DNA of 6,821 nucleotides from DALYDP01 sp964541635 (GTDB lineage: Bacteria; Patescibacteriota; Gracilibacteria; Peribacterales; Peribacteraceae). Location of the stretch: NCBI GenBank assembly GCA_964541635.1, contig CAZIQM010000054.1, forward strand, positions 1 through 6,821, given 5' to 3'. The translations under genes and the position numbers were made by a program. The notes beneath the pieces are model-generated. The model ran no database searches and was not told the origin of the DNA. It saw only the letters and a list, made by a program, of their open reading frames with translations. Shown piece by piece: positions 1 to 6,549 of this stretch (position 1 is the stretch's first letter; each line of letters begins with the position of its first letter).

Positions 1-549
1 GGGAGCGGTCTCGGCGCCGTCGGCCGCTTCGAAACCGGGTTCGGGCTGGAAACCGAACACTGAGGCCAAAATCATGCCCGGGAAGCGCCGAACCGTGAGG
101 TTGTAGTCACGCACGGCGTTGTTGTAATCGAGGCGGGCGACCGAGACGCGGTTTTCCGTGCCCTCGAGTTCGGTGATGAGGTCGCGGAAGGCTTCCGTCG
201 ACTTCAACTGCGGGTACGCCTCCACCGTCACCATGAGCCGGCCGAGCGCGCTATCGAGCTTCGTGGCGGCCTCCACGCGGTTTTCGAGCGATCCCCCGCT
301 CTGCCACTGCGTGCGGGCGGCGGTGACGTCCGTGAGGGTTTGCTGCTCGAAGGCGGCGCTGCCCTTCACCGAGTTCACGACGTTCGGGATCAAGTCGAAC
401 CGCCGCTGGTACTGCGTTTCGACGGCGCTCCACGCCGTGTCGACGTTCTGGCGCCCGGTGACGAGCGCGTTGTAACCGGACACGGCCCACAGCGCGAGCA
501 CGATGGCGACCGCGACGAGGCCGATGAGCACCATAAGGGAACGCTTCAT
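1..549 (-). CDS. lemA: LemA family membrane protein (3' end cut by window edge)
   Basis: The minus-strand frame reads open from ATG at 549 to position 1, giving 183 codons without a stop, so the C-terminus lies outside the window. Residues 4-24 form one hydrophobic N-terminal membrane segment after MKR. A long helical region follows with LemA hallmarks: YN at 26-27, VDTAW at 36-40, RRFDLIPN at 49-56 followed by VVNSVKG, VEAYPQLK at 109-116, LEGTENRV at 128-135, a YN pair around 142-150, and RRFPGM at 154-159. LemA proteins are usually about 185-200 residues, so only a few residues are probably missing. The family is widespread, anchored by its N-terminus with the helical domain in the periplasm or outside the cell; its biochemical role is unclear. 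The gene starts 36 bases after the peroxiredoxin stop and may be co-transcribed, although a strong hairpin lies directly before its ATG. No Shine-Dalgarno sequence is visible. Confidence 0.93.
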   Translation of the reverse strand, partial: MKRSLMVLIGLVAVAIVLALWAVSGYNALVTGRQNVDTAWSAVETQYQRRFDLIPNVVNSVKGSAAFEQQTLTDVTAARTQWQSGGSLENRVEAATKLDSALGRLMVTVEAYPQLKSTEAFRDLITELEGTENRVSVARLDYNNAVRDYNLTVRRFPGMILASVFGFQPEPGFEAADGAETAP

Positions 550-552
550 GGT

Positions 553-577
553 CGATGGGGGGAAATCCCCCGCATCG
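553..577 (-). promoter_or_regulatory. Strong stem-loop directly upstream of the lemA start codon
   Basis: Arms CGATG/CATCG (553-557 and 573-577) enclose GGGGG/CCCCC (558-562 and 567-571), with a four-base loop and one bulged base at 572. The 10-bp stem ends three bases before the lemA ATG at 549 and nine bases after the peroxiredoxin stop at 586. It has no T-run on the lemA side, so it is not a standard intrinsic terminator. It could limit lemA translation in a shared transcript, protect an RNA end, or be a protein-binding site. A TACGAT hexamer at 579-574 overlaps its 5' arm and could be a -10 box, which would place part of the hairpin outside the lemA message. Confidence 0.6.
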
Positions 578-585
578 TACCAGAC

Positions 586-1056
586 TCACGCCGAGAGCGA
601 TTTGACGTCTTCCAGGATTTCCGCCGCATGTTCTTGGGGCGATACCTTCGGGTACACCTTCGCGACCGTTCCGTCGGGCGAAACGAGCACGGAACTCCGC
701 AGCACCCCCATGTAGGCCTTGCCGTACATCGAACGTTCGCCCCACGCGCCGTAGGCCTCGAGGACGGCTTTCGACGGGTCGGCGAGCAGGGTGAACCCCA
801 AGCGGTGTTTCGCGGCGAACCCGGCGTGGCTTTCGACGGAATCGGGGCTGATCCCGACCACGGCGATGCCCGCCGCGGCGAACTCCCCCTGCATGTCGCG
901 GAACGCGCACGCTTCGGTCGTGCACCCGGGCGTGTCGTCCTTCGGGTAAAAGTACAGCACCGTCCAGGAACCGGAAAAATCGCGCAGCGAACGGAAGGTC
1001 CCCCGCTGGTCCGCGAGGGAAAACGACGGTGCCGGCGATCCGACGGTCAGGGTCAC
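586..1056 (-). CDS. bcp: Thioredoxin-dependent peroxiredoxin, PrxQ/BCP type
   Basis: The 156-residue protein matches the usual BCP/PrxQ length. It opens with the AhpC/TSA-type segment VGSPAPSFSL (5-14). The active-site segment YFYPKDDTPGCTTEACAFRD spans 35-54. C45 in the PxxxTxxC motif is the peroxidatic cysteine and C50, five residues later, is the alpha-helical resolving cysteine typical of PrxQ. VVGISPDS lies near 72-79 and the late segment contains VLVSPDGTVAKVYPKVSP. The family reduces hydrogen peroxide and organic hydroperoxides in the cytoplasm, with thioredoxin restoring the enzyme. I chose GTG at 1056 because it starts the family homology and overlaps the upstream stop as GTGA, which suggests translational coupling. 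The frame runs open upstream to an ATG at 1131, but that extension only re-reads the preceding gene in another frame and has no family similarity. Confidence 0.95.
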   Translation of the reverse strand: MTLTVGSPAPSFSLADQRGTFRSLRDFSGSWTVLYFYPKDDTPGCTTEACAFRDMQGEFAAAGIAVVGISPDSVESHAGFAAKHRLGFTLLADPSKAVLEAYGAWGERSMYGKAYMGVLRSSVLVSPDGTVAKVYPKVSPQEHAAEILEDVKSLSA

Positions 1057-1478
1057 GCGAGGATGGACCACGACACGATCGCACCGATCACCGCCGAGAG
1101 CAACAATTCGTGCGACGCGTAGATGGCCCACGCTTTACGGGACGTGTCCTCGAACACCGCGTGGATGAGCGACGGGATGACGAAGAAGGTCAAACAGGAC
1201 GCGAACGCGAACAGCGTCCCCTGCGGGACGGTCCGGACGCCGAGCCACGAAAACAGCACGTTCATGCACACCGCAAAGAGCGCCCCGAGGACGACGGCGA
1301 TCGAAATCGCCTGCATGGGCGTCGTGCGCATGTTCTGCATTTTCTCTTCCGTCAGGCCGACTTCCTCCATCCAGACGCGCCCGAACATGAACGGCGAATA
1401 CCACGCCCCGCCGACGACGATGCTCGCGATGACCGACAGGACGATGCCGATGATTTCCGTGAGCGTGACGGTGAACAT
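1053..1478 (-). CDS. DUF1761-like small integral membrane protein
   Basis: The predicted 141-residue protein has about four membrane segments, near 7-26, 54-80, 86-106 and 117-140. The first ends in GGAWYSPFMFGRVWMEEVG (23-41), which matches the 'G-x-WYSP-x-x-FG-x-x-W' pattern I associate with the DUF1761 family, and the length fits that family. Its function is unknown; it is expected in the cytoplasmic membrane. The ATG at 1478 is chosen because it precedes the first membrane helix. The open frame runs upstream to 1646, but that stretch is low-complexity sequence inside the helicase gene. It begins 58 bases after the helicase stop, and its own TGA overlaps the peroxiredoxin GTG by four bases, so the two are almost certainly one transcript. 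No Shine-Dalgarno is seen. A TAGAAT hexamer at 1507-1502 is a possible -10 box giving a leader of about 17 bases. Confidence 0.85.
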   Translation of the reverse strand: MFTVTLTEIIGIVLSVIASIVVGGAWYSPFMFGRVWMEEVGLTEEKMQNMRTTPMQAISIAVVLGALFAVCMNVLFSWLGVRTVPQGTLFAFASCLTFFVIPSLIHAVFEDTSRKAWAIYASHELLLSAVIGAIVSWSILA

Positions 1479-1536
1479 GGGGCGTGGGAAAACGGTCGCC
1501 CATTCTAGTCCCCTTCCCGGTGGCCGAACAGGGCTT

Positions 1537-2832
<1,296 letters not shown>

Positions 2833-2840
2833 AGGACCGT

Positions 2841-2846
2841 AGGATA
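2841..2846 (-). promoter_or_regulatory. Putative -10 box for the helicase gene (leaderless arrangement)
   Basis: TATCCT on the minus strand (2846-2841) is followed by eight bases and then the helicase ATG at 2832. At normal -10 to start-site spacing, transcription would begin at or within a base or two of the A of ATG. No convincing -35 element or ribosome binding site is present in the 49-base gap. Confidence 0.4.
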
Positions 2847-2881
2847 GCCGTCGGAAACCCCCTTGGACAGCGGAAAACGCA

Positions 2882-4819
2882 TCAATCTTCGATATGGGTC
2901 GTTTCGCTGTCGTCCACGCCCTCCGCGTCGACGTCCAGCCGCACGGTATCGCCGTCGTCGGCGCTGGTGCGGATGCGGACGTTGAGGATGAGCGTGACGT
3001 CGTCGTCGCCGTCGATATCCACGTTGTCCCAGCGGACTTCGCTGCCGCTGAGGTCGCCGTTTTCGCTCGAGGAGACGTACGTCATGTCGCCGTCCAGGCG
3101 GGCGCGCACGTCGACCGACGTATCGTCGTTGTCGCGGTTTTCCACGCGGATGCGGTACGTGACCGTGTCGCCGGGCTGCGCCGGATCATCGGAGTCCGTG
3201 ATCGACACGCGGATGTCGCCGTCGTCGTTGTTGTCATCGTTATTATCCTCGATGCGCGTGTCTTCCGTGTCTTCGTCGTCCCCCGCTTCCACGCGGACGC
3301 GGACGGTATCCCCGTCGTTGACGCTGCTGCGGGGGCGCACCGACAGGAGGAGGGTTTTCGTTTCGTCGCGGGCGATCGAGATGTTCTCCCACTCCACTTC
3401 GTCGCCGCCGCGCAGGTCGCCGTTGTCGGACGCCGAGACGAACGACGTTTCGCCGTCGAGGAACGCGGTCGGGTCGATCGTGATGATCTGGTTTTCGTTG
3501 TTCGTGATGCGGATGCGGTACGTGATCACTTCGCCCTCTTCCACCGGGTCGGCGGCGTCCGTGATCGACACCGTGACGTTCGCGTCGTCATCGTTGTTAT
3601 CGTTGCCGTTGCCGTCGTCGATGCGCGTCGTTTCGGTGAACGAGCGGCCGTCGGCGCGCACGCGCAGGGTGACCGAGTCGTTGTCGTCCAACGACGAGTC
3701 CATGCGGACCGTGAGGAGGAGCGTTTCGGTGTCGTCTTCGTTCACGTCGACGTCGTCCCACTCGACGGTGTCGCCGCTGCGGTCGCCGTCCTGCGACGCT
3801 GCAACGAAGGTCATGTCGTCGTCGAGCTCGGCCTCCACGTCGACGCTTTCGTCGCGGTTGCCGCGGTTGTCGATGCGGATGCGGTAGGTGACGGTGTCGC
3901 CGGCATCGACGGGATCGTCGCTATCCTCGACCGTGATGCGGATGTCCTCGTTATCGTTGTCGTCGTCGTTGTTGTCATCGTTCCCGTCGCGGATCTCCGT
4001 CAACTCTTCGTCGATTTCGTCGTCGGCGCGCACGCGGAGCTTCACCGTGTCGCCCGCGTTGTTACGAACGCGGACGCGGAGCGTGTACACCACGTCGTCA
4101 TCGTCGTCGATGTTCACGTCGTCCCAATCGACGCGGTCCTGTTCGTGGTCGCCGCCGCCAGTAGCCGACACGAACGACACGTCGTCGTCCAATTCGGCGC
4201 GGATGTCGACATCCACGTCGTCGTTGTCGTCGTTCTGCACGCGGATGCGGTACTCGATGATGTCGCCTTCGTCGGCGCGCACCGGATCGTCGGTGATCGA
4301 CACCGTCAGGTCATCGTGGTCGTCGTCGTGCTCGATGTCCTCTTCGTCGTCGTTGTTATCGTCGTTGTCGTCGCCGCGGTTGCGGACCGACACGAGCACT
4401 TCGTTGGCCTGCGAAACCGACAGCGGGTCGGCGATCGAACGGATCGATTCCGGGATGGCGTCCCACTCCGCGAGTTTCTCGATAGCGGGGCGGTACCAAA
4501 TGCTGTCGCCCGGCAGCGACACGCGCTCGAGGCGCATGGCGAAAACCGCCGCGTCGACGAGCGTGACGCTCTGGTAGGGGTGGAAACGTCCGTCGCCGAA
4601 GCCCGTCACGTAGCCGCGGGCCTTTGCTTCGCACACCGCCGGGGCGAACGCCTGGTTCGTCACGTCGGGGAAGCAATTGCCGCCGTTCCCGTAGAGGCCT
4701 TTCGACGCCATCATGTTCACGATGAAGTCGGCACGCGTGATCGCGGCGCTCTGCGCGGATGCCGCGAGGGGCAGCGCGAGAAGGAGGGTGACGATGGACA
4801 GGCGGAGGGAATGCTTCAT
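2882..4819 (-). CDS. Secreted acidic surface protein: SLH module plus four DUF11-like repeats
   Basis: This 645-residue protein starts with a signal peptide (MKHSLRLSIVTLLLALPLAASA, cleavage probably near residue 22-23). Residues about 27-100 form an SLH module with CFPDV at 49-53, VCEAKARGYVTGFGDGRFHP at 62-81 and two cysteines, C49 and C63, that could form a disulphide. A second, degenerate SLH-like segment spans about 105-147. An Asp/Asn-rich linker (about 149-170) leads into four tandem beta-rich repeats starting at 171, 293, 414 and 536, a period of 121-122 residues. Each has an ITDxxDP-GDxxTYRIRxxN opening and a central FVSAS-x-GD...V-WDDV segment, as in DUF11 adhesin-like domains. DNNDDNNDD-like linkers join them. 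SLH modules usually bind cell-wall polymers. There is no sortase motif or C-terminal membrane anchor. ATG 4819 is chosen because it opens the signal peptide; an ATG 13 codons earlier would precede it with polar residues. The exact role is unknown; surface layer or adhesion is inferred. Confidence 0.9.
   Translation of the reverse strand: MKHSLRLSIVTLLLALPLAASAQSAAITRADFIVNMMASKGLYGNGGNCFPDVTNQAFAPAVCEAKARGYVTGFGDGRFHPYQSVTLVDAAVFAMRLERVSLPGDSIWYRPAIEKLAEWDAIPESIRSIADPLSVSQANEVLVSVRNRGDDNDDNNDDEEDIEHDDDHDDLTVSITDDPVRADEGDIIEYRIRVQNDDNDDVDVDIRAELDDDVSFVSATGGGDHEQDRVDWDDVNIDDDDDVVYTLRVRVRNNAGDTVKLRVRADDEIDEELTEIRDGNDDNNDDDNDNEDIRITVEDSDDPVDAGDTVTYRIRIDNRGNRDESVDVEAELDDDMTFVAASQDGDRSGDTVEWDDVDVNEDDTETLLLTVRMDSSLDDNDSVTLRVRADGRSFTETTRIDDGNGNDNNDDDANVTVSITDAADPVEEGEVITYRIRITNNENQIITIDPTAFLDGETSFVSASDNGDLRGGDEVEWENISIARDETKTLLLSVRPRSSVNDGDTVRVRVEAGDDEDTEDTRIEDNNDDNNDDGDIRVSITDSDDPAQPGDTVTYRIRVENRDNDDTSVDVRARLDGDMTYVSSSENGDLSGSEVRWDNVDIDGDDDVTLILNVRIRTSADDGDTVRLDVDAEGVDDSETTHIED
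2885..4309 (-). repeat. Four tandem DUF11-like coding repeats of about 122 codons
   Basis: Within the surface-protein gene, units run at roughly 4309-3944, 3943-3581, 3580-3215 and 3214-2885; the last lacks a trailing linker. Each encodes the same order of landmarks: I-T-D/E-D-S-D-D-P, G-D-x-V-T-Y-R-I-R, F-V-S-A-S, V-x-W-D-D-V, L-x-V-R, D-T-V-x-L-R-V, then an Asp/Asn-rich linker. Units 2, 3 and 4 look most alike, while unit 1 has extra acidic runs in place of several conserved positions. On the plus strand the linkers appear as GTC/GTT/ATC triplet runs, for example around 3219-3250 and 3953-3985. Confidence 0.85.
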
Positions 4820-4826
4820 ATGCCGA

Positions 4827-4832
4827 AGTATA
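4827..4832 (-). promoter_or_regulatory. Putative -10 box for the surface-protein gene
   Basis: TATACT on the minus strand (4832-4827) is one mismatch from the TATAAT consensus and is followed by seven bases before the ATG at 4819. This predicts a transcript that begins at or very near the start codon. A TTGCCA hexamer lies about 20 bases further upstream, longer than the optimal spacing. No Shine-Dalgarno is present. The 74-base gap (4820-4893) is shared with the divergent EamA gene. Confidence 0.5.
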
Positions 4833-4881
4833 TTCCCACAATCATCCATTCTTGGCAATGGGATCGTTTTCGCCGCTTCGA

Positions 4882-4887
4882 TAGGTT
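4882..4887 (+). promoter_or_regulatory. Putative -10 box for the EamA gene
   Basis: TAGGTT at 4882-4887 is followed by six bases and the ATG at 4894. It fits the same close-spaced pattern as the other genes here but matches the -10 consensus only moderately. No -35 element at ideal spacing and no ribosome binding site are visible. Confidence 0.35.
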
Positions 4888-4893
4888 TTACGC

Positions 4894-5325
4894 ATGCAAA
4901 TCTCTTGGTTCGTTCTCTCGCTCGGCGCCCTGGCCACCTGGGGCGTATGGGGCGTGTTCGGCAAAATCGCCTCGAGCACCCTCGATGGCCGAAGCCTGTT
5001 TTTCTACCAACTCGTGACCGGCATCGTCGTCGTCCTCGTCGCGTTCGCCGCGACGGGATTCCGTCCGCAGTGGCATTCGGCGGACGGAACGCTGAACCCG
5101 GGCATCAAGTGGGCGATCGCAACGGGCCTGGTCTCGGCGCTGGGGCAGATCCTCTACTTCTCCGCGCTCGGCAAAGGAAAGGCGTCGATCGTCGTGCTCA
5201 TGACGGGCCTGTACCCCGTCGTCACGATCCTCCTGGCGTTCTTGGTCCTCCGCGAAACGATCACCTGGACGCAAGGCGCGGGCATCGGGCTCGCGATCGC
5301 GTCGATGGTCTTGCTGTCGCTGTAA
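4894..5325 (+). CDS. Single-domain EamA/DMT-family transporter
   Basis: The 143-residue protein has five predicted membrane helices near 3-23, 35-54, 70-91, 97-118 and 124-142. The conserved EamA tail is clear: LYPVVTILLAFLVLRETIT (106-124), with the invariant-type glutamate E121, followed by a final Gly-rich helix. Most drug/metabolite transporters carry two EamA domains in about 300 residues. This has exactly one, a known half-size form that is thought to pair with itself or a partner in the cytoplasmic membrane. The substrate cannot be predicted. ATG 4894 opens the first helix; upstream codons add nothing hydrophobic. It diverges from the surface-protein gene with a 74-base shared upstream region and converges on the metallo-hydrolase gene, with 21 bases between stops. 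There is no sign that it is a truncated two-domain gene, because both ends are clean. Confidence 0.9.
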   Translation: MQISWFVLSLGALATWGVWGVFGKIASSTLDGRSLFFYQLVTGIVVVLVAFAATGFRPQWHSADGTLNPGIKWAIATGLVSALGQILYFSALGKGKASIVVLMTGLYPVVTILLAFLVLRETITWTQGAGIGLAIASMVLLSL

Positions 5326-5339
5326 CCGCCGGAGGGCGG
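5326..5339. terminator. Short GC hairpin between convergent genes
   Basis: CCGCC and GGCGG flank a GGAG tetraloop and begin immediately after the EamA TAA, seven bases before the metallo-hydrolase stop codon (TGA 5349-5347). As the only structure in the 21-base convergent gap it may help end transcription from either side. No T-run follows on either strand, so it is not a canonical intrinsic terminator. Confidence 0.35.
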
Positions 5340-5346
5340 AATCGAA

Positions 5347-6216
5347 TCAGGCGATTTTCACGACGTGGTCGTTCCCGTCCACCGCCGGGAATTGGCGCGT
5401 GACCGCAGGATCATGGAACGGGAGGATGACCGTTTTGCGGTTGTCCGCGTCCGTTTTCACGACCGCCCCTTTTTGCGCGCCGGCCGGATCGATCGCGTCG
5501 ATGCGGGCTTTCATCTCGCGCACGAAGGCGACGTTCTTCGCCTTGTCGCCGATGCGGTAGCCGATCGTCCTCCCCTCTTCCGCGTTCGCCAGCACGTAGC
5601 ATTCGTCGGCCACGAACACGTACGTCGTGTCGCCCACGTCCATTTCCGCCACGCACGATCCCGGCGTGTGGCCGCCGATCATGCGCATCGTCACGCCCTC
5701 GAATTCGTACGCGTCGTCGAACTCCGTGAGCGTGCCCCCTCCCCTGCGCGCCTTCAGGTTCTCCGTCACGGCCGGCGTGTCGTTCGTGGCGAGGAGCGTG
5801 TCGAGCGCCGTGCGGTTCATGTGCACGTGCGCGTTGGGAAACAGGTGTTGCCCGCCCGCATGGTCGAAATCGTGGTGCGTGAGCATCACGTCGGTCACGT
5901 CGGACGTCTTCACGCCGATCGTCGAAAGCAACGTCGGGATGTCGTGGAGCACGAACTTCTTTCCGTTGAGCGTGTCCATGTTCCACGCTTTGAGGATGTC
6001 GTGACTGGTAAAGCCGGTATCAAGGAGGATCGTGCGCACCTTCTCCTGGGTGGTGATTCGGATCACGTAGAAGAGCCAGTTGAACGGCACGAACTCCGTG
6101 CCCTTCCCGAACTCGGCGTCCTGGGTATCGCTCGGGGCAAACACCTGGTCGGCGTAGTAATCGGCGTCCGCGTACTGGACGGCGTAGATGTCGACGGAGC
6201 GGTCGGGGGTGGCCAT
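5347..6216 (-). CDS. Metallo-beta-lactamase-fold hydrolase, AHL-lactonase-like
   Basis: The 289-residue protein has the MBL-fold signature in order: ILLDTGF (63-69), LTHHDFDHAGG (112-122), GGHTPGS (181-187, H183), VADECY (202-207, D204) and PFHDP (266-270, H268). It looks most like quorum-quenching lactonases and related hydrolases that bind two metals, but the substrate cannot be assigned from sequence. The motif reads H114-H115-D116-F117-D118-H119, so the second histidine of the usual HxHxDH is Asp. All other expected ligands are present. There is no signal peptide, so it should be cytoplasmic. The ATG at 6216 gives a normal length and is preceded by close -10-like hexamers rather than a Shine-Dalgarno. 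It stands alone, convergent with the EamA gene and divergent from the tRNA. Confidence 0.9.
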   Translation of the reverse strand: MATPDRSVDIYAVQYADADYYADQVFAPSDTQDAEFGKGTEFVPFNWLFYVIRITTQEKVRTILLDTGFTSHDILKAWNMDTLNGKKFVLHDIPTLLSTIGVKTSDVTDVMLTHHDFDHAGGQHLFPNAHVHMNRTALDTLLATNDTPAVTENLKARRGGGTLTEFDDAYEFEGVTMRMIGGHTPGSCVAEMDVGDTTYVFVADECYVLANAEEGRTIGYRIGDKAKNVAFVREMKARIDAIDPAGAQKGAVVKTDADNRKTVILPFHDPAVTRQFPAVDGNDHVVKIA

Positions 6217-6222
6217 AGGCGA

Positions 6223-6231
6223 ACGATACTA
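6223..6231 (-). promoter_or_regulatory. Putative -10 region for the metallo-hydrolase gene
   Basis: Two overlapping hexamers on the minus strand fit a -10 box: TAGTAT (6231-6226), nine bases before the ATG at 6216, and TATCGT (6228-6223), six bases before it. Either would start transcription at or within a few bases of the start codon. No ribosome binding site lies between. Confidence 0.4.
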
Positions 6232-6277
6232 GCATTCCCCTGCGCTTATGCGTACCATCCCCGCGTCGGTTTCCCGT

Positions 6278-6353
6278 CGGGACGTAGCTCAGTTGGTAGA
6301 GCGTACGGTTCGGGACCGTAAGGCCGCAGGTTCGAGTCCTGTCGTCCCGACCA
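6278..6353 (+). tRNA. tRNA-Pro, anticodon CGG
   Basis: A complete 76-base cloverleaf is visible. The acceptor stem CGGGACG (6278-6284) pairs with CGTCCCG (6343-6349), followed by discriminator A and an encoded CCA (6351-6353). The D arm is GCTC/GAGC (6287-6290 and 6299-6302) with loop AGTTGGTA. The anticodon stem TACGG/CCGTA (6304-6308 and 6316-6320) closes loop TTCGGGA, giving anticodon CGG at 6311-6313. The T arm GCAGG/CCTGT (6326-6330 and 6338-6342) holds TTCGAGT. Anticodon CGG reads the proline codon CCG, and the C1-G72 end pair is typical of bacterial tRNA-Pro. A terminator-like hairpin follows. Confidence 0.98.
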
Positions 6354-6366
6354 TCGTCCGCCCTTC

Positions 6367-6387
6367 GCCCTCGTGACGGGGGCTTTT
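6367..6387 (+). terminator. Intrinsic terminator after tRNA-Pro
   Basis: GCCCTCG (6367-6373) pairs with CGGGGGC (6377-6383), including one G-T pair, around a TGA loop, and TTTT follows at 6384-6387. It begins 13 bases after the tRNA CCA end and has the expected form of a Rho-independent terminator for the tRNA transcript. Confidence 0.75.
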
Positions 6388-6390
6388 ACC

Positions 6391-6412
6391 AGAGCCGCCC
6401 GGGCCTCTTTTT
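6391..6412 (+). terminator. Possible second terminator after tRNA-Pro
   Basis: AGAG (6391-6394) can pair with CTCT (ending at 6408), with an inner CC/GG pair and a small bulge, and a five-T run spans 6408-6412. The stem is less perfect than that of the preceding hairpin. It may serve as a backup terminator in tandem. Confidence 0.4.
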
Positions 6413-6465
6413 CACGTGCATGGGTGCTCCGCCCAAGCCACCCCCTACCGTATATAAAGAAACAT

Positions 6466-6549
6466 TTATTGATTCTGTGAAGACCTCTCCCAAGCCCAAA
6501 ACACCACACATTGTATACAAATTTTATACAAGTATGGTGTAACGAACAT
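6466..6549 (-). CDS. Possible 27-residue hydrophobic peptide with Shine-Dalgarno
   Basis: A short minus-strand frame, ATG 6549 to stop 6466, starts MFVTPYLYKICIQCVVFW and ends in a polar tail. GGAGG (plus-strand CCTCC at 6556-6560) lies six bases before the ATG, a textbook Shine-Dalgarno spacing and the only clear one in the window. The peptide is mostly hydrophobic with two cysteines, like many small membrane peptides, but I recognise no family. It lies across the inverted repeat at 6501-6540, so the sequence may instead be non-coding. Support is the ribosome site and hydrophobicity only. Confidence 0.2.
   Translation of the reverse strand: MFVTPYLYKICIQCVVFWAWERSSQNQ
6501..6540. repeat. 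Imperfect 16-bp inverted repeat with nested 10-bp palindrome
   Basis: The left arm, 6501-6516 (ACACCA...TTGTAT), is matched by the right arm, 6526-6540 (ATACAA...TGGTGT), with one mismatch and one extra base in the left arm, around a nine-base AT loop. Inside the left half, TTGTATACAA (6511-6520) is a perfect palindrome. Such a site could bind a dimeric regulator or recombinase or form an RNA hairpin. TTGTAT at 6511-6516 and TATGGT at 6533-6538 are also spaced 16 bases apart, like a plus-strand promoter. Confidence 0.7.

Noticed and set aside
1057..1131. Longer peroxiredoxin start at ATG 1131
   Set aside because: The added 25 residues only translate the DUF1761 gene in another frame and precede the conserved start of the family.
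2885..4309. Regularly spaced repeats that might suggest a CRISPR array
   Set aside because: The period is about 365 bases, the units are divergent and in frame within a coding sequence, and spacer-like unique segments are absent.
3888..4577. Serine-rich plus-strand frame
   Set aside because: Another shadow of the Asp-rich repeats; TCGTCG runs read as serine. No start signal or signal peptide.
2894..5017. A 707-residue, valine-rich plus-strand open frame
   Set aside because: It is the reverse shadow of the Asp/Asn-rich surface-protein gene, since GAC/GAT antisense gives GTC/ATC, and it runs into the EamA gene in the wrong frame.
6501..6540. Possible dif-type XerC/XerD recombination site
   Set aside because: The arms and central spacer do not match the dif consensus that I know, apart from general AT-richness and dyad symmetry.
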